A DNA stretch of 64,000 nt from Numida meleagris. Its lineage: Eukaryota; Chordata; Aves; Galliformes; Numididae. Both the position numbers and the translations under genes were made by a program. Shown one piece after another: positions 1 through 13,100 of this stretch (position 1 is the stretch's first letter; every line of letters begins with the position of its first letter). The stretch lies in the NCBI RefSeq assembly GCF_002078875.1, contig NC_034409.1:13148434-13212433 (forward strand), in the 5' to 3' direction. The notes beneath the pieces are model-generated. The model saw only the letters and a program-made list of their open reading frames with translations. It did not search any database and had not been told where the DNA came from.

Positions 1-2378
1 TATATATCTCCACGTATACTATAGTATAACCTGACAACTCAATCCACTGGAGTGATGGAATGAATGGTAGGGTATAAAAACCAACTGCTTTTCCTGCTCT
101 GTGGAAGTTTTGACAAGGAACATGGCAACCAAGAAGGTGCATTTGTTGGCAAGTTTTTGATTGTTTTATGATTAATTCAGGATATTTAAGAAAAAGCACT
201 TACTAGTCAATATGAGTAAGACTTTTTAGCACTTAGGGGTGGAACAGCTTTAAGATAGCTTCAAATGCAAATATTTTCATTGTAGCTATGTAGCTTCTAG
301 CTGATGAGGTAAAATTGGTACTTTTAGGACACATGTCACTGTAATCTAATAAATGTAAAAAAACCATCAAAATCAGAGAACTTCCAGATGACCAGGTCTA
401 CATCAGAGTGCATAAGATAATGTTCTCCACATGACTGTTTCTCTCCATTAACTAGAAACTCACACTACTGATTAGCTTAGATATATGTGTGCACTGTGAC
501 AGTACAGTTAAGACAAATTTCATTTTCTTTCTGTCCTCTGCTCTCCTTCACCTTTCGAGAAGTGAATGCACAAGGTATCAAGGAGAGAGACCTTGTGTAG
601 TACCTTCTGATATTCGGCACCACTGACAGTTTTTAGAATAATACTTCTGCAGCAGATACGTTCCTTAGCCAAATCACTGTGATTTTTTCTTAAAAACAAA
701 AACCCCACTTTTATGAATCAAGCATTTCCAAGGCTAAGCTACATTAGGATGTTTTAGCTTCTTACTCTATGACTCCTCCATATTTTAAAAAGCAGTATTT
801 GTAATGTTTGTTTGGAACATGAACTTTTCATATTTTTCAGATTTACATGTACCCTGCTGTAAATCTTCCACATTGCCTCCCCCATTTATTTGTCAATTTT
901 CATTTCCATAGATGGAGAAGAGAGATTATGTCAATTCTTAACTAATCCTTGTCTATCAAGAGGCATTCTTTTGTCAACAAGCTTCATATTTTGAAATCCT
1001 GCCTTACAAATTAACTGTAATGCAGCTGCTTCTTTTATCCAAGATGTTGTGGCAAGCTGCACCATTCCATATCAAATGAACAGAAAGCAGCAGAGGGTCT
1101 TTGACGGAGGAGGAGGGATGTCAAGTAGAAAGACAGCATCTTGAACTGACTGCAGTTGGCAGAGCAGAAACAGTACAAGTATTCACTGAAGTGATCCAAC
1201 ATATTCTTTAATACATCATTTTGCTACCTTGTGCTCTATCATTGTACAAGTACACAGTCTTGGTACCTTCCTAGCCATCAAAAACTGTAAAGAGTTCTCC
1301 TGGTACAGATACAATGCTACAGATTTCACATGCTATATGACAAAACCTGTAGTGAAATGACAGATGAGGGGTAAGCACTTAAAGAGAACATAATCTAGAT
1401 AGGGAGGTGTAATAGCACATGAGGCAGGAGAGGAGGACAGAGACCTTATGAGAACTATTCGAAGGAGAGTACCAGTAGAAAGAAGGTAAGATTATAGTCA
1501 ACTGTTCCACAAGTGATTGTGAATCATTTTTGTGCCACTTATGTGCAATTATATTTATTTATATTCATCACTGTATGTGCAGAAAAGTACGAGTCTCAAG
1601 TGTAAGTTAAGGCTTGAAAAATGAAGACCTTGTTAGAATATCTGTGCCCTTACAACTCTGCAGAGGGAAATGCCAAGGAGGAAGTCAAGGTATTTAGGTA
1701 AAAAAGACAACAGCAGTAGTACAAAGTAAAAGTAGTAAAATTGGCCTTGGGTAGTCTTCAACTCAGAATTGGAAATAATTATAGTCACCAGTGCAGTGGA
1801 GAAACTGGGATGCTATATTGCTATTTGACCCGAGTCCTGTTCTAGTCCTGAAATTGTATTTCACTGAACCAGGTTCTACACAAATTCTCAGTAAGGAGAT
1901 GGCTCCTTTTCCCAGTCTGCGATCCATATTAGCAGAGAAATCATCCAAGTTATTTTTAAGAAAGAGAACAATAAAATTTATGAATAGCATTTATGTCACC
2001 TGAGTGTTCAACAGGTTCTTTCTACTCTCATACCATACAAGAGATTTGCAAGAGAAGTAATAAACTCTACCCTAATTCTCCAATTTACTTTATCTCCATG
2101 TTGTATCCTAAGTCATTTTGACAAATAGCTGATAATTCTGGAACAAGTTCTGTGCATACAGTAAATAGTTAAAGGAAAGCGATTATAAAACTTATCATAC
2201 ACAAGCTGTTTTTAGATATATATGTTATCAAGAGTGGTTGTGCAGTATTTGCTTAATTAATCTTTGCTGTTTTAACAGATGAACCAGATGTACTATTATG
2301 TTCTTTGTTCTTCCCTAAAGAGGGGATGAGCCGATTATTTATCTCCAAACAATAGGAGTTCATGTACCACAGTGAACA

Positions 2379-2397
2379 TTTTTTTTTTTTTTTTTTT
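2379..2397. repeat. T19 homopolymer
   Basis: Nineteen consecutive T within the leftmost intron sequence. Confidence 0.97.
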
Positions 2398-5300
2398 AAT
2401 CTGGGAGGCAATCACTAACAAGCTTCAGCTGCAACTGCTTGATGTAAACACAGTGTGAATTTGTTCCTGGAGTATTAAATGATGTTCCATTAAGTAGATG
2501 AAACCAATTTCTAAATAAGCATGTGAAGAAAGGGATGGAAAGGACAAAGTTTGGGAGGAGACAAACCCTGCTCTGACTTTCATGTATGCATATTTACTTC
2601 TTTTATACAGTAACGCATTTTTATAGTTAAAATTTCAAGCTTCAAATACTGTTCATAAATAATGCACTGATAAAACTGGAGTTAAAGAAACCGTTGATTG
2701 ATGCAACAAATTCCGTTTTACACCACATAATATATGATGTAAGGGCACAAAGGAATACGTAAGGATCATAGGGCTGCAAGAATTGTTAACAGATTCAGAG
2801 TATTTAAAATTCTTCACCACTCTTCCAGTAACTCTGCATATCTATCTCAAAAATCACACTTCTTATTTGATTATATTTGAAAAGTACAAATTTATTGTAA
2901 ACAAATTTTAAAGAGCATTATGTACAGCTACTTACTGGTTTATGAGAGTCAGCAAATTCTTATAGAGATGCTACTAAAATAATAAAAAAACAAATACAGC
3001 AAGAAAGTTTTTCATTTTTTCTAACTAAAAGCATTGACAGAACAAACTTAGAAATTCCATCCATCATCCTCACACTCAACCGTATCTGAAGTCCTCCTTC
3101 CCTTCCTCCCTCCCAGTAGGCTCTCTCTTGTCATAACTAGAATTTCTTCTGTTAAACTGGTTTTCAATAATGCACAACAATTTGTCTTTTTATATACATT
3201 AATCTGTGTCTTAAAAACAACCGTAGTGCAAATCTGGGTACTGCTACCAGAAGCTCCTTGAAGAAATAAGTTTCCTACCTAAATTACCAAGAAGAAAGAA
3301 TTCAAATAGAACAGAACAGAATTTGGTTAAGAAAATACCTTAAGAAATCCTCCCAAGAAACTGTAACGTTTCATTAACAATATACCCTCTCCAAATGAAA
3401 CAAGATCAAGACAGATCAAACAACACAGCATAGCTCAAACATAAGTTTCTCTACAAGATCTTTTCCATACCAAATAAAACTAGAAGGAACGAAGCACTAG
3501 GAATTACTTTTATTTTTATCCACAGCCATGCTGATACTTTAAAAATTGTCAGCTATCTGGTTAAAATTCATGTTTTCTCTTTCTCTTCTGAAAAAAAAGC
3601 AGGCTTTCTCAAGCTGCCACAGCCAGTGCTACGCATCACAAGTTCCCATTTAAGGTTGTGAAGTTCCATCACATCAGTGTGGTGACCAGTAATAGAAGAA
3701 AAAAAAAAAAAACTGAGTTATTTATTACCTCTTATCACCATCTTTCCCAACCTACTAAAAATTAACAGAGTACTGACCAATAGATTACTAAACTTTCTAA
3801 TCAATAGATCTAACAAAACAAGGCATGTGATGCATGCACCCACAGAAAAACATATGTGGTAGGATCAAACGCAACAGTAATATTACGAAGACATGGAAAA
3901 TAAAGCTGCAATTTTGCCAACAGCTAAGTAACCTGTTCTGACAATCTTTAAGATCTATTAGGTATTGGTAGCCAGGACATCACTGGATTGAAAGGCTACA
4001 TTACAGGCCTGTACAGACAAGATACATGCACATGTTGCACAACATGCTTGAGACTGAACGTACATAAAACTGTTTGTGATGTTATATAAGAATAATATTC
4101 TGTGCTGGCAAAATGAGTCTGTGTGCCTTCACAGGCACTGAAAGAAGGGAAGTTTATTTGTACCAGGAATGAAAATTACCAGTAACGAAAGCTACCCCAG
4201 AGTATATTGTTTACGTTCAATCATTCTATCTTTGGAATACTGGGAAGCGAAAGTCTTTAGACTGATTAGACAGGAAGCTATACCATACACAATATGTATT
4301 TTTAACCAGACCATTTCCTCTGGAAACCCACACATCTTAGCAGTAAACATTTCAGTTGGTTGGATGTTCCTATGAGCAGTCCCTGCAACAGCAAGGAAGG
4401 CTGGAACAAGGTACAGGAACAGCTGATGGAGCAAAGAGAGTAGTTTTGCCAAGAGTTCTCAAGTGTAGCAGGGAAAGTGGAGTATTTTCAAACATTAACA
4501 CAATCTGAGTTTTGTAGAAGCAATTACACTTTTTTTCAAGTGGGAAACACTAAGATGACAGCACTCTTTCTCAAAGTTGCCTCATCAAGAGGATCCAACA
4601 TAATGCATCAGAGTTAGTACTAGGATAGGAGTATCTGGTATCTCAGAAAGGCCATCCTAAAGTAAAAGCAAACTCCACATCAAATAAGTAGGTAACTAAA
4701 CCATACCTCTTATTCATCTTGCAATCTGAATTTTACATAGTTGGCAACAACAACAGAAAGTAGTAGTTTAAATATCAAATTATATGAAATAGCAAGATAT
4801 AAAGTACACTGCTTACAAAACTTGGGCAAATAAATCTTGTAGGTAAATTGCCATAAACTGTTCCAGTTCACATACACCAATATTAGTTATTCCTTAATCC
4901 ACTCCATGTGTGTCAGTCAAGAAAGGAAGGAAAAAGAAAACAAACCTGACAGCCTTCTACGCTCCAAGAAAGGGTATTTTAATCAAGGGAAATTACATTC
5001 CTCTGGCTCCTTCCAGCTGGGAGCATTCTACATACATCAGGGGTTTTATGTATTTCTAATAGATCTGTATTGGATTGGTACTTAACACACTACTCTAAAC
5101 CTTAGAGCTGTAGACTTATTCCACCTGCAGATAAAATCACTTGCTCTGTAACCAGCATCACTTGGAATTGCATTTATGGGTTTGCCAGATTGGAAAATGT
5201 TAATTTTTAACCTTCCTTCTGAATTCTTACATATTTACATTAGTTTTAGGAATTTGTGGATCTCTTAAGGAAATTCAGATGCTTTCCTTTGATCCAGCAT

Positions 5301-5840
5301 TAAACAGATCAGAAACACCTTTAAATGAAACACAGGCTGTGAAGTATACGATAACAGATATGTCATTATATATCTACACAGATAAACAGCTTTTGTGAAA
5401 ATTTCATTTTCTAAATGCACTGTGATTAGAAATGAATTCTAACTATATATATTAATATTGGGTATATATAATACTCTGCTTTTATACACAGGTATACTAT
5501 TTATACATACATATAAATTATAACTATTTATATAAAAATATAAACATAAAAGAAATTATTTTAAAACAACGTAACAGTTTTAACTTCAATGCATTAAATG
5601 CAGACAGAACTGCAGTTACCTATCAGCAAGTTTCAGCTATCACTACATTCTGAGGTAAGTTATTGCATCTCTCTGCATAGATCTCTCTCCAGACATTCTG
5701 GGTTGCGTTACTAGGTATGAAGTATGCAAAAGTAAGCAAGACAAAGGAGATGATTCCATTTTAGAGAATAAAAGCAACACCATAGCTCAAATGCAACTAG
5801 AGCTAGGCAATCTTTTTATGAAAAGCACACTTCACAAGAA

Positions 5841-5898
5841 GGTGGACGGTTGGACTAGATGATCTTAGAGGTCTTTTCCAACCTTAATGATTCTATGA
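5841..5898 (+). mobile_element. CR1 LINE 3'-terminal fragment
   Basis: A short copy of the CR1 end: GGTTGGACTAGATGATCTTA, then GAGGTCTTTTCCAACCTTAA, ending in TGATTCTATGAAT. Only the 3' untranslated tail remains. Confidence 0.88.
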
Positions 5899-7964
5899 AT
5901 GTAAGAAAGTAAAAGCAAATGAACAACACTTGTCCTCTTCAGTGTGAATTGAGATCACTTCATTTAAATAAATGTTGATAATTCCTGCATAACATTCCAT
6001 GCATATATTCACTTTTCTTCAATACTAACGAACATTTTTACAAATAAAATACTGTATTTGTCTAAATAGGAGAAATCTACAATGAAACACTATCCTTCTA
6101 CAAACCAGACCGAACAGATGTGCAACATGCACTTGTGGAAGATATCAAAGTTTCCTGGTATCTATCCATCCTGTAGCGATTCAACTTGGACACAACGCAC
6201 ATCTGCTGCTCTGCACAGTGGGTGCATGCCGACACAAATCATAGTCCTGGTGGTTCCCCACGGTTGCAAAGGCAAGCTGCTAGGAAACATCAACCAGCGT
6301 ACCCAGATATGTGACTTTGCTGCTATTGTTGTAGGATGCAGACTGGATACCACATCACTGCACTGGCTGAACATTTTTCATTTTTTCCCCATTAAAATAT
6401 TTCAGCCACACGCTCAACCTAGCCATACATCCAATTAGAACATCAACTGTGCAAGTTCTGACTGCTGGTAACATCATCTTTCATCTATTACATTATTACA
6501 CAAAAGTGCATCTGAAGAAAAACATTTGAAGATCTTGACCTCTGAAATGGTTACAGAAATCATTGATTTAACTTCCCTTATCTCTTGATTAGAAAACAAG
6601 TGAATTCAAACAAAGTTGGTGACACGTAACAGCAACACAAAATGTGTCAAAAAACAGTATCATGATAAATTAAAACTGCTATAACAAAAAAAAAAAAGGA
6701 TATTCTGGAGAAGACCTATATTCACATACATTCTGTTATCAGTAGTCTAAAAACCATACTTTTGCTTCCTTTCAAACAGTTCCTCACTAGATGCGTGAAA
6801 GTGTTATTTAAAAATAGCACAAAAAGAAAAAAACAGAAGACATTTCAGCATTTAAAAGTGGCAATGGAAACAATTTTCATTTGCATAAGTGTAAATTTGC
6901 ATCTTTTTGTTTTCCCTGGTGCCGTTTCCTCCGCTAATTAGTGAGGGCAGGGGGAGCAAATCAAATTATATAACCCAATTCATATAACCCAATTACAGTA
7001 GGAATCAACTGCAAAGATCACACAGCTGAAAGACACACCTTCACTTTGTTTGAAAAAGTATGAGATTGTTAAATGACTAATTAATATTATCAACATTACT
7101 AACATTAAAAGGCAAAAGTTGCATTAACATTCAAATTTTAAGTTGAAATTCTGTTTTGTAAAAATGAAACATTTTTAATAAACCCAAGCATTAAGCAGAA
7201 CACTGACATTTTTTCTGCTCAAGGAAAGCTTAATTTTGAAAAGCTAATAACCACAATTTTGGTATGAATAGAAATTATGCGCAGAAACAAGCAGCAATAA
7301 GAAACATCAAGAAATCAGCAGCATGACAGATCTTAAAGCAGCTGCCAGTACTTGAATCCTGACTGAGATTGTTGATCAACTTTAAAGTCGAGGCATGCTA
7401 TTTTCTGATAATACATGGGGAGAATTAGTAAGTATTTGGTTCGTGTACAGCCTTTTAGTCTACAAATGAAAGAGCACATAAAATTAAAGCTGAATCAGTT
7501 AAGAAGACTGAAGTTTGATTTCCAGCTTTTTTAAAACTTCTGTACAATAACTATTTCCCTATTTTATACACAAGCAAGAGGAAAAAAAACTTGTGGCAAT
7601 ATAACAGCAAAAAATATAGATGCTGTAAGGTAATAGAGCTCCTAAAAAATTATTTAGAAATTACTTCAGAATCGTAAAAATCAGTGGAACGTGAACTGTT
7701 TTAAGCTATTCAAGTGGAAGTACAACTCAACTACTTCAAAATCTTAAAATTCTGCTCTACGTTATTCTACATTATAAGTGAATTTTAAAATTTCATGCAA
7801 AAACTGTTTCTAGAGAATAATAAATTTGTTGATAACAAAATAAAGTAATTTCAACTTGTTTGCCCTAACCTAGTTACAATTCAACAGAACCCTCCTATCA
7901 TATCTTTACATTTAATCTGCGTATATTCAGAAGAATAAAGTCCTATAACAACTCTTTGATCACA

Positions 7965-7980
7965 CTGCCATCTAGTGTTG
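7965..7980 (-). promoter_or_regulatory. CTCF-like motif
   Basis: Read on the minus strand, CACTAGATGGCAG fits the CTCF core CCASYAGRKGGCAG except for one base at the 5' edge. Binding is inferred only. Confidence 0.35.
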
Positions 7981-8278
7981 AACTATTTCTCACTTTAAAA
8001 TGAAATTTTTATGTTTAAAATCACTGTGACACCCAGCTTCAAACGTTAGGCGAACAAAAGAGAAAAAGGTTTAACCCAAGAAGTACCTATATGGTGGATC
8101 AACAGTAGACAGAACACAAGTGAAACCAATCCAAACATTACTTGGACTGCGTCGTATTTTATTTGACTCTGTAACAGCCTTGTAAGACACCTCCTCATTT
8201 CTTACTGAAATGATCCCAGTTCTATCCTTGTCGATTAACTAACATCATTAACTGAGACAATCTCCTTCTGACTTTGTA

Positions 8279-8308
8279 TTAAGTTCCAGCTTCAACGCTG
8301 GAACTTAA
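8279..8308. repeat. Perfect 12-bp inverted repeat, 6-nt loop
   Basis: TTAAGTTCCAGC, loop TTCAAC, GCTGGAACTTAA. Both strands can fold into a hairpin. No gene context beyond the ORC5 terminal intron. Confidence 0.95.
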
Positions 8309-9535
8309 AACAATAGAAGAACTGCTCTGGACGCAGCAAACTGAAATAGTCAAGGTATAAATCACATCCTTTTCCCTATACGATGCTATTAGACTGATCG
8401 ACAAACTTCACAGTACAGAGAATTAAAGAATTCACGCATTTATAGAGAAGCAGTTTATCTCAGGCTGCCTCTGACATTTGAGTCAGAAGAAAAAAAATGA
8501 ATTGTCCAAAATCAAGCATTTCTGTTCACGCTAACATCCCTGAATTCTTTGTGTTCCAAAGAAGTTCTAAGTAGCTATAAGGCTGCAGCCAGCTGAAGGC
8601 TGGACTGGCCTGCTTCAACAACCTCTGATGCCCCTTCATACCGTATTGCCCTCAGGAAACTTCGTGTAGCTTGAAATACTCATGCAGTTAGGAGTCCTTC
8701 TGAGAGCACAGTGAATTCTTGAGATGAGATGACAGGAGAAAGGTAAGAAACAAGTACAGGGCACAAACATGTCTGAAATTGTTTGGGTTTTCTTTTTAGT
8801 TTCTTCCTGAATGCCTCTGAAAGGTAAAGCATTGACCTCCCCAGGGGGGTACAGACTGCAAGCTGCAATTCGCTGATCTACGTACAGAAAAGTTAATGTT
8901 TTTATTAACAGATTTTTGAGGCTCATGCCTAATTACGTCACGTGCCTCAGATCCTACAATAACCTTTAACTAAAGGAGTCTGAGAGAATATGTTGCATGA
9001 AGATGTAGCTGCCTACTGCATCTGTAAAGCAGCCAGGTCCCTACCATTATTTACAAATATACATGCCACTGATTAAACAAAGTACTACAATTCACTAGGT
9101 CTTGCATTTCTTGATTTTGCAATGTGTATTATTAGTGGTGGATTATTCTGCAAATATGAGAGATGAATTTTGCCAACTTAAACACGTGTGAATGTTGAAC
9201 AGCGATGACTAAAACAGCTGCAAAATTTGTTAGATATCTTGAACGTGTTTCACAGAATTCTGCGTGATAACAAACATCATATTTAAGCCATCTTTGATTT
9301 GAGATTTATCAAGTAGAGGTAGAAAATATTTCAAAGTAAAAGTTAACCACAACTGGAAAGCAAGAAAGCAGTGGAAACAGAGATGATCTCAGGTGGCTGT
9401 CAAAGCTGTAAGAATCAAGCTGACATGAGGAAATTATTTATACAGAGTAGATATTTACAACTGATAAACCCAGAGCTTTTGAGAGAATAGAGAGAATCCT
9501 GGATTTACTGCATTTCACTCAACACTATAGTTATG

Positions 9536-9549
9536 CTGCCATCTAGTGA
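9536..9549 (-). promoter_or_regulatory. CTCF-like motif
   Basis: A second CACTAGATGGCAG on the minus strand, 1.57 kb from the first and in the same orientation. It lies just downstream of ORC5 exon 12. Confidence 0.35.
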
Positions 9550-10081
9550 AACAGGAAACTGACTCTCCTCTGCAAAACAGCTGAAGTTGGTCCAAATGAA
9601 AAACATCATCCTTATGACATACATATACCACAGCAGATACTTTTCACCTTCAAAGACCTTACTCCTCCTTCTGCACTTTCTTGACTACTACAACTTCTGT
9701 AACACATTATCAGTGACTAATTGTGTCCGTAGGATACAGAACATTTATACACTTAAACTGAAATGCAAGAAGGCTCACAGACTTCAGTGAGAATCCAACA
9801 AGCTAATCAACATGTAAAATCCCATGATCAAGAAAAATTGTAGCTATTATAAAGTTTTAGATCATTACACAGATAAAAGCTTGCATTCACAACTACTAAT
9901 ACAGACAAATACTACCCCGAGACTTCAACTTAAATTAATAATGTGGTTATTTTCTCATTATATTTCATTAAAATAGCGACTAAAAAACCCACAAAAAACC
10001 CACACGCATACCAATGTGAAACCTTTTCAAAAATTCCACATACAATACACAGGAAATAAAAGCAAGTACATATGTACTCAC

Positions 10082-10192
10082 CTGGGAAAATATATTTGCA
10101 GTTGGAGCAACTCTGTTGTCCACAATACTATATAATATCGCTAACAATCTGTCCAGAGGAAATGGCTTTGGTCCAAGAAGGTGATTGCTGGT
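10082..10192 (-). CDS. ORC5: ORC5 coding exon 12 (residues 359-395), last exon visible
   Basis: Thirty-seven codons read [20 protein letters not shown], then [17 protein letters not shown]. The acceptor is TTTTGCAG and the donor is CAG|GTGAGT. A proper donor shows that the gene continues leftward. The expected ending (human ...IIKYLYDFL) was not found in bases 1-10081. Confidence 0.96.
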
Positions 10193-13100
10193 CTGCAAAA
10201 CAAACAAGAGTTTTAAATCCAATAGATTTTTCCCAGAGTACCACAAGATGCTATTCTTGCAGTTTTCAGTCTCTAGGGAGGCATAATCATTCACAGTAGT
10301 CTTAGATCTATGGCCTCATACATACTGTGGAAAACACTGAATATATGCTTTCCGATCAATATAAAAATACAGACATAGAGCTCTAGTTAACATGCCAAGA
10401 GTTCAAACTGCACAATAAATGGGAACATTCTGAGCTATAACAGAGGATCTGATATCAAATTTCCTGTCACTGGATTTATAGATTTACCTGTCCTATTAAA
10501 TTACCATGTCCGATCTATGGATTAAAGAGGAAAGACTAGATTTTATAGCACTTTTGAGGTACAAATAGTTTTCTTCAGTTTATCAATGGCAAGACACGTT
10601 AGACTTCTTAAAAGCTAACAATTTTTTAGCTAGTAAAAAGTCAAAATGTTTAGATTTATTCTACTGTCTATAGTCTATAATCCAGAATTGGCTGAGAAGA
10701 ACTGCACATAACAGTAGTTTTTAAAAATCTGCAAGAAACGTTTTTTTTAAGTATGTTTTTGTGTGTTATCCCTACAGAAAACAAATGTTTTACTAGATAT
10801 TTTCATTTTGAAAAAGTTCATCCGCTTTAACTCATGTTAGCTAATCTTTTCCTCTCTTAGCCATACACTTGTTTCTCTGTTTCGATGGCAGTTATATAAG
10901 GTTCTTATAAAAGCCAGCTGGAAATCAGAAAACCTAATACTCTGAAAACAAAATGGGCCACACTGCATTAACTTTACATCACACACAATAGCATGAGGTG
11001 CTTTACTTCTAATTCTAATCATATTTTTGTCAAAAACAAATTGAAAAGTACAGATTAAGTGACTGTAGAAAAAAAAAGCATCAAATGTTTCAAACAAGAG
11101 TTCCTCATCTAAAATGCCATATTAAACCATCCTGATAGGCAGCCTCATAGTCTAGAACATCACTATAGTAAATTGACGGAGTATATATTTTATAGTTTAA
11201 AAGATATCACCTGATTTTCCACTGTTAAATCTGATCACATTTTCATGGGTTTGACTCGTAGCTTTTACTTTAGTCCCTTCCAATAAAGAAAACTAACGTG
11301 CAGGCACAAGAGCACTCTAATTGCTTGCCCTGTGTTTCGTGTAATACTTCAGTAGAGTAAAAACTTGTGGTAGGAGCAGCAAATGCACTGACTCCTCTGA
11401 ATACTATATTGAAATAAAAGGTAACATTCTGCTCTACAACAATTGCCAGAAGACTTCAGCTGCTTAAGATTTTCTAAAATTAAGAACTTATCTAGAAATC
11501 AATAATGTTCGCAGATTTAAACTTTATGGATTCAGAATGAGTGTCAATTAATGATGCTGAAGACAAGTATATGAAGAGAGGTAAGGAAATCTTATTCCTG
11601 TCAACACGACAGAGTTAAGGCTGACAGTATAATAACTTCACATACAAAAAATACAGCTAGAGCAAAAAATTCTCTAATGTTCATTGATAACTAAAGGAAC
11701 AGGCAGGGACATTCTGCTGCCAGAAGGTAGAGTTTAGCACAAATACTTACTCATTTTGAAGTCTGTTTTTAAAGGAATTAGTGACCAAGTAAATGCACAG
11801 GGGATCAACTACGTATTCCTGTTGACACGCTTTACTAGACTCTAACCTAGTTATTCTAGCCATTCAAAATCCACGTGAAAGAAAAAACAGCATAGAAAAT
11901 TTAAAACTTAGTTTTCCCTTTTTCTCTGCTTCACATGTGGTACTTCTTTTAATCTATAGCAACAGACAAGGCAGCAGTGCTACGAAAACACAGCACAGAT
12001 TCTTGAATTCCACTTCGTTTATATTAGGCTACAGAATCACAAAATGGTTGAGACTGGAAGGCACTTTTGGAGGTGCCTGGAGGTTATCTGATCCAACCAC
12101 CTCGCTCACACAATTCAGCAAGATTCATTCACTTCCATATGATAAGACTATAAAGCTTCACTGCTGCTAGAGTCTCAGAGAACTGACTTTTTGAACTCAG
12201 ATGGAGTCTACCACTAAACTTCTGGCAAAGAACAATAGCAAGCCATGTACAAATATAAAGCAGACCCAATTTGCAGACCCACTGATTTTCACATAATTGC
12301 TACAAGAACATACAACATAGCTCTGATGAGTTTTTCAGCACCAACAACCAAATATCGGATATATGCATGAGGATGAAAGCTCATCACAGCTACTAAATTC
12401 ATATATATATCTAAGCCACTTTCACTGATTAGTCACAGTGACAAAACTATGGCTTCATCTTCAAAAAATAGTAGATAATACACTTGCTTGTAAGAAAGTT
12501 ATTTAAACATACACCTTTCCTAGCTTTCATAAGCATCTAGATCTTAAGAAACTTAACCAACAGCATTCTTCTTTGAAGCAGACCAATATTAACTGATGTA
12601 TTGATTTGTTGCTAAGCATTAACTGATTTGAATTCTCCATCCATTCACCTGTTCTCGTAGGTTTCTAAACTGCTTTACTCTTTACATAGCAAAGTGGAAA
12701 AGTACAATAACAGGATTCACCTTGCTGATTTAAAGACCTAAATTTAATTGTCTGCACTCCCACTGCACTCACTAGAGATCCAGTCAATGGAGCCAGAGGG
12801 ACCCTCCTGTAGATGCCCACGTAATGGTTGGTAAATCACTCGAAGTAGCCTGACTAGATTCCCTCTGAACAACACAGGAGCTTCGCTGGCTACTGTACTC
12901 AAAGATATCTAAATTTATGTGCAAACTGAATAGACCCCAGAGCACCTGTCATACGAGGATGCTGAGAGCTGGACTGCTTAACCTTGAGAAGAAAAGGTTT
13001 GTGGGGATCTCATCAGTGTGCAGATAGACAGGCTTCAGGAGGTCTCAATTCAAACCCCTTCTGCTCAGAGCAGGGTCAGCTGGGAGGCCAAACAGGTTAA

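Larger units (their letters stand above)
1..10081. other. ORC5 intron 12 (incomplete), no exon recognised
   Basis: Sequence after the exon 12 donor. AT-rich, with a T19 run, a short CR1 tail at 5.84 kb, an AT-rich stretch at 5.43-5.56 kb and two CTCF-like motifs. A slightly GC-richer patch at 6160-6380 is open on both strands (118 and 70 codons) but matches nothing I know. I searched by eye for the ORC5 C-terminal exon and did not find it. Confidence 0.7.

Noticed and set aside
1150..1200. Possible match to the ORC5 terminal exon
   Set aside because: A short EYLYC-like minus-strand reading does not continue into the expected KYKCTVSLDF or IIKYLYDFL residues and lacks proper splice context.
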